A DNA stretch of 64,000 nt, from assembly GCA_937934135.1 (NCBI GenBank), contig CALHAW010000025.1, forward strand, positions 1-64,000. The letters run 5' to 3'. The notes beneath the pieces are model-generated. The model was given only the letters and a program-made list of their open reading frames with translations, did not search any database and was not told the origin of the DNA. Origin of the DNA: an uncultured Alphaproteobacteria bacterium. GTDB lineage: Bacteria > Pseudomonadota > Alphaproteobacteria > Micavibrionales > Micavibrionaceae. Positions 62,083 to 64,000 of the stretch are shown here, one piece after another; the first letter of the stretch is position 1; the number at the start of each line of letters is the position of its first letter. The translations under genes and the position numbers were made by a program.

Positions 62083-62580
62083 ATGAATAACAACGTATTA
62101 AAATCAGTCTTTTTCGCAGCTGTAGTCCTCGTCGCAGGTATTGTGGCAATGCAAGTTGTATATAACAACGTAACAGACAGTGACGCAGAAGGCTTTGCAA
62201 ACATTGCTCCTGCTGCTGGTGGCGCACTTGATGCTATCGGTGAAGGCATCGAAGGCGCAGCAAGCTCAGTAACAGAAGCAGCAACAGACGCTGTTGATGC
62301 GGCAACAGAAGCAACTGGCGAAGCAATGGACTCTGCGAAAGAAATGGCTGCTGACGCTGCTGACACTGCAACAGATAAAATTGAAGCTGCTAAAACTGAA
62401 GCAACTGAAATGATGGATAAAACAAAAGAAGCAATGAAAGCTCCTTCTGCAGACACTGCGGCGGAAGATGCAAAGAAAGCGGCAATGGACGCGGCGAAAG
62501 ACGCTGCTGACAAGGCACCTGCTGCTGGTTCTGATGCAAAAGACGCAATGGATTCAGCAAAAGATAAAATGGGCCTATAA
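62083..62580 (+). CDS. Ala-rich membrane-anchored amphipathic-helix protein
   Basis: 165 residues from the ATG behind AAGGAAGG; the track's start at 62017 has no such site. N-terminal helix KSVFFAAVVLVAGIVAMQVVY (about 6-26) anchors it. The rest is almost only Ala, Glu, Lys, Asp, Thr, Met (AAGGALDAIGEGIEGAASSVTEAATDAVDAATEATGEAMD), in 11-residue-like repeats forming long amphipathic helices, like LEA or apolipoprotein-type proteins. No specific family. It lies between ubiE and coaBC, where ubiB is usually found, and ends at a strong terminator. Confidence 0.75.
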   Translation: MNNNVLKSVFFAAVVLVAGIVAMQVVYNNVTDSDAEGFANIAPAAGGALDAIGEGIEGAASSVTEAATDAVDAATEATGEAMDSAKEMAADAADTATDKIEAAKTEATEMMDKTKEAMKAPSADTAAEDAKKAAMDAAKDAADKAPAAGSDAKDAMDSAKDKMGL

Positions 62581-62596
62581 TTACAACTTGTAATTA
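62578..62596. repeat. Perfect palindrome at the stop of the Ala-rich gene
   Basis: TAATTACAA-C-TTGTAATTA: 9-bp arms around one C. The first three bases are the stop codon. The center is too tight for an RNA hairpin with a normal loop, so a DNA-binding site is more likely. Confidence 0.6.
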
Positions 62597-62626
62597 AACG
62601 CTACTTTTATTCGAATAATATTTTGA

Positions 62627-62654
62627 AAAGCCTCGCTTTCCCGCGGGGCTTTTT
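62627..62654 (+). terminator. Rho-independent terminator after the Ala-rich gene
   Basis: AAAAGCCTCGC, TTTCCC, GCGGGGCTTTT then T-rich: 11-bp stem with one wobble. It separates the gene from coaBC. Confidence 0.9.
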
Positions 62655-62721
62655 GCTTTTATAATGCCGTCATCTAGAAAAATCAGAAGGCGTTAAAATA
62701 CAAAAGAAAGAAAATTTGTTA

Positions 62722-63942
62722 ATGTTACACGGCAAAAAAATATTACTTATTATCTCTGGTGGCATCGCCGCCTATAAGGCATTAGAACTGATCCGCTTGT
62801 TCAAAAAATCTGGCGCGACTGTGCGGTGCGTGCTGACCAATGGTGGCGCGCAATTTGTTACCCCCATGTCTGTCGCCGCGCTAAGTGAGGAACAAGTCTT
62901 TACCGACCTCTTCTCCCTTAAGGATGAAAGTGAAATGGGGCATATCCGCCTTTCCCGCGAAGCCGATCTTGTCCTTGTTGCCCCTGCCAGTGCAAATATC
63001 CTTGCCCAAATGGCGCATGGCTTGGCAGAAGACTTGGCCTCAACAACCCTTCTTGCCACCAATAGCCCTGTTATGGTGTGTCCGGCAATGAACCCCATGA
63101 TGTGGAATCACGCCGCAACACAAGATAATTTAAAGATATTAGAAAAACGTGGCATTCACATTATTGCCCCAGATGTAGGGGAAATGGCCTGCGGAGAAAC
63201 AGGACAAGGGCGCCTTCCTGAACCTGAAAATATTTTAATGGCAATTACCAATTTTATTCAAAAAGACAAACCACTTTCTGGTTATCGTGCATTGGTTACC
63301 AGCGGCCCCACCCATGAACCCATTGACCCTGTGCGTTTCATCGGTAACCGCTCTTCGGGCAAACAGGGGCATGCCATTGCATCCGCCCTCGCCGCTAAGG
63401 GCGCGGCAGTTACCCTTATTTCTGGCCCTGTTAATATCCCACCCCCCAAAGGCGTTGAAACTATTTCCGTTCAAACCGCTCAGGAAATGTTAGCGGCATG
63501 TGAAAACAACCTCCCCGCAGACATTACTGTTTGCGCCGCCGCTGTTTCTGATTGGCGTGTTGACGGTTGCGCAGGTCAAAAAATTAAAAAGAGCGCTAAT
63601 AAAACGCCTCCCACATTTCAATTAACCGAAAATCCGGACATCTTAAAAACAATTTCCAATCATAAAAACCGCCCTGCGCTTGTGGTCGGTTTTGCGGCAG
63701 AAACAGAAAATCTGATCGACAATGCAAAATCAAAATTAATCAAAAAATCATGTGATTGGATTATTGCGAATAATGTAGGCGACAATGAAATATTCGGCGC
63801 GGATAACAATCTCGTCACCCTTGTTACCGCTCATGAAACAACCGAATGGCCACAGGCCTCCAAAGAAACGATTGCGCGTGACATTACCGACAAAATCGTG
63901 AAATATATGATCCACATTAAATCACAGAAAAAAGCCGCATAA
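62722..63942 (+). CDS. coaBC: Bifunctional phosphopantothenoylcysteine synthetase/decarboxylase
   Basis: Two steps of CoA synthesis. 406 residues from ATG at 62722; the track starts at an upstream TTG (62716). CoaC domain 1-180: ILLIISGGIAAYKALELIRLFKKSGATVRCVLTNGGAQFV, ADLVLVAPASANILAQMAHGLAEDL, MVCPAMNPMMWNH and GEMACGETGQGRLPEP (active-site Cys). CoaB domain from about 185: ALVTSGPTHEPIDPVRFIGNRSSGKQGHAIASALAAKGAAVTLISGP and GQKIKKSAN. dut follows 3 bases later. Confidence 0.96.
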   Translation: MLHGKKILLIISGGIAAYKALELIRLFKKSGATVRCVLTNGGAQFVTPMSVAALSEEQVFTDLFSLKDESEMGHIRLSREADLVLVAPASANILAQMAHGLAEDLASTTLLATNSPVMVCPAMNPMMWNHAATQDNLKILEKRGIHIIAPDVGEMACGETGQGRLPEPENILMAITNFIQKDKPLSGYRALVTSGPTHEPIDPVRFIGNRSSGKQGHAIASALAAKGAAVTLISGPVNIPPPKGVETISVQTAQEMLAACENNLPADITVCAAAVSDWRVDGCAGQKIKKSANKTPPTFQLTENPDILKTISNHKNRPALVVGFAAETENLIDNAKSKLIKKSCDWIIANNVGDNEIFGADNNLVTLVTAHETTEWPQASKETIARDITDKIVKYMIHIKSQKKAA

Positions 63943-63945
63943 ATT

Positions 63946-64000
63946 ATGAATGATATTGTCAAAGTCTCCCTTACTCCGCTCGAAAATGCCGTTGGACTAC
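63946..64000 (+). CDS. dut: Start of dUTP diphosphatase (cut by window end)
   Basis: Begins MNDIVKVSLTPLENAVGL and runs off the window after 18 codons. Its position right after coaBC matches dut in many proteobacteria; the short sequence fits the dUTPase N-terminus (V-K-x-x-L...-GL) but is not diagnostic alone. Confidence rests on context. Confidence 0.6.
   Translation, partial: MNDIVKVSLTPLENAVGL

Noticed and set aside
62034-62513. 159-codon minus-strand ORF opposite the Ala-rich gene
   Set aside because: Mirror of the Ala-rich repeats; the plus strand has a ribosome site, signal-anchor helix and terminator.
1-64000. CRISPR array, insertion sequence or prophage
   Set aside because: No regularly spaced repeats, transposase, integrase or phage structural genes were seen.

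Overview
The window is a stretch of chromosome from an alphaproteobacterium of moderate GC content (not computed). The evidence is the set of conserved alphaproteobacterial neighbourhoods: a MarR/LdtR-type regulator divergent from hemB, parC next to recO, pgeF-midA-lgt opposite ubiK-ybjN-proC, prs-rplY-pth-ychF, an OmpR/EnvZ pair divergent from ilvE, and ubiE-coaBC-dut. Small proteins carrying the ANDN tail motif also fit. Separate flagellar stator genes, many envelope proteins and single orphan genes scattered between housekeeping genes would suit a Micavibrio-like lineage. That placement is an inference; there is no rRNA in the window to test it. I saw no tRNA, rRNA, insertion sequence, prophage or CRISPR array.

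Layout. 1-6.3 kb: partial regulator, hemB, motA-motB, a small orphan gene, parC. 6.4-9.8 kb: secreted protein, recO, nadX with a histidine phosphatase, an orphan. 9.7-13.7 kb (minus strand): folK-folP, a Tat-exported M15-like peptidase, a YcbB-type L,D-transpeptidase, a YdcH-like protein. 13.8-22.3 kb: pfkA with a PH-domain membrane protein, a lipoprotein, ilvD, purE and purK (separated by an opposite-strand orphan), an orphan, fumC with a ribbon-helix-helix protein. 22.3-30.7 kb (minus strand): three large exported or envelope proteins, namely an AsmA-family protein, a 1049-aa coiled-coil protein and a protein with two TcpQ-like repeats; the last two share a paralogous N-terminal domain. 30.8-38.8 kb: prfB with its programmed frameshift, an orphan, a DJ-1-like protein, an OmpA lipoprotein, trkH, a lipoprotein, hslO, an ABC-2 permease, recX. 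38.8-47.4 kb: a CHASE/PAS histidine kinase, csaA, the EnvZ/OmpR pair, ilvE, a sodium-solute symporter, ychF. 47.5-55 kb: an orphan, pth, rplY, prs, pgeF, midA, lgt, ubiK, ybjN, proC. 55-64 kb: tsaB, a NifU-type scaffold, two hypothetical genes, trpS, murJ, an EamA remnant, a frameshifted P-loop-like gene, ubiE, an Ala-rich membrane-anchored protein, coaBC and the start of dut.

How it works together. The core genes cover haem, folate, purine, branched-chain amino acid, proline, CoA and ubiquinone synthesis, plus translation (prfB, pth, rplY, trpS, ychF). A second theme is the envelope: lgt, murJ, L,D-transpeptidase, M15-like peptidase, pgeF, OmpA-type proteins, AsmA and the stator proteins.

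Most notable signals. (1) Six copies of a TTGACATAA element at consensus -35 position; five precede small orphan genes and one lies in an otherwise empty gap. (2) Perfect inverted repeats at recO/nadX, at the ilvD ribosome binding site, before purK and after the Ala-rich gene. (3) A gene split by a -1 frameshift at an A6 run, with an apparently leaderless promoter. (4) The uncharacterised TcpQ/coiled-coil/AsmA locus. Start codons were moved from the ORF track where spacing, overlap or family length argued for it.
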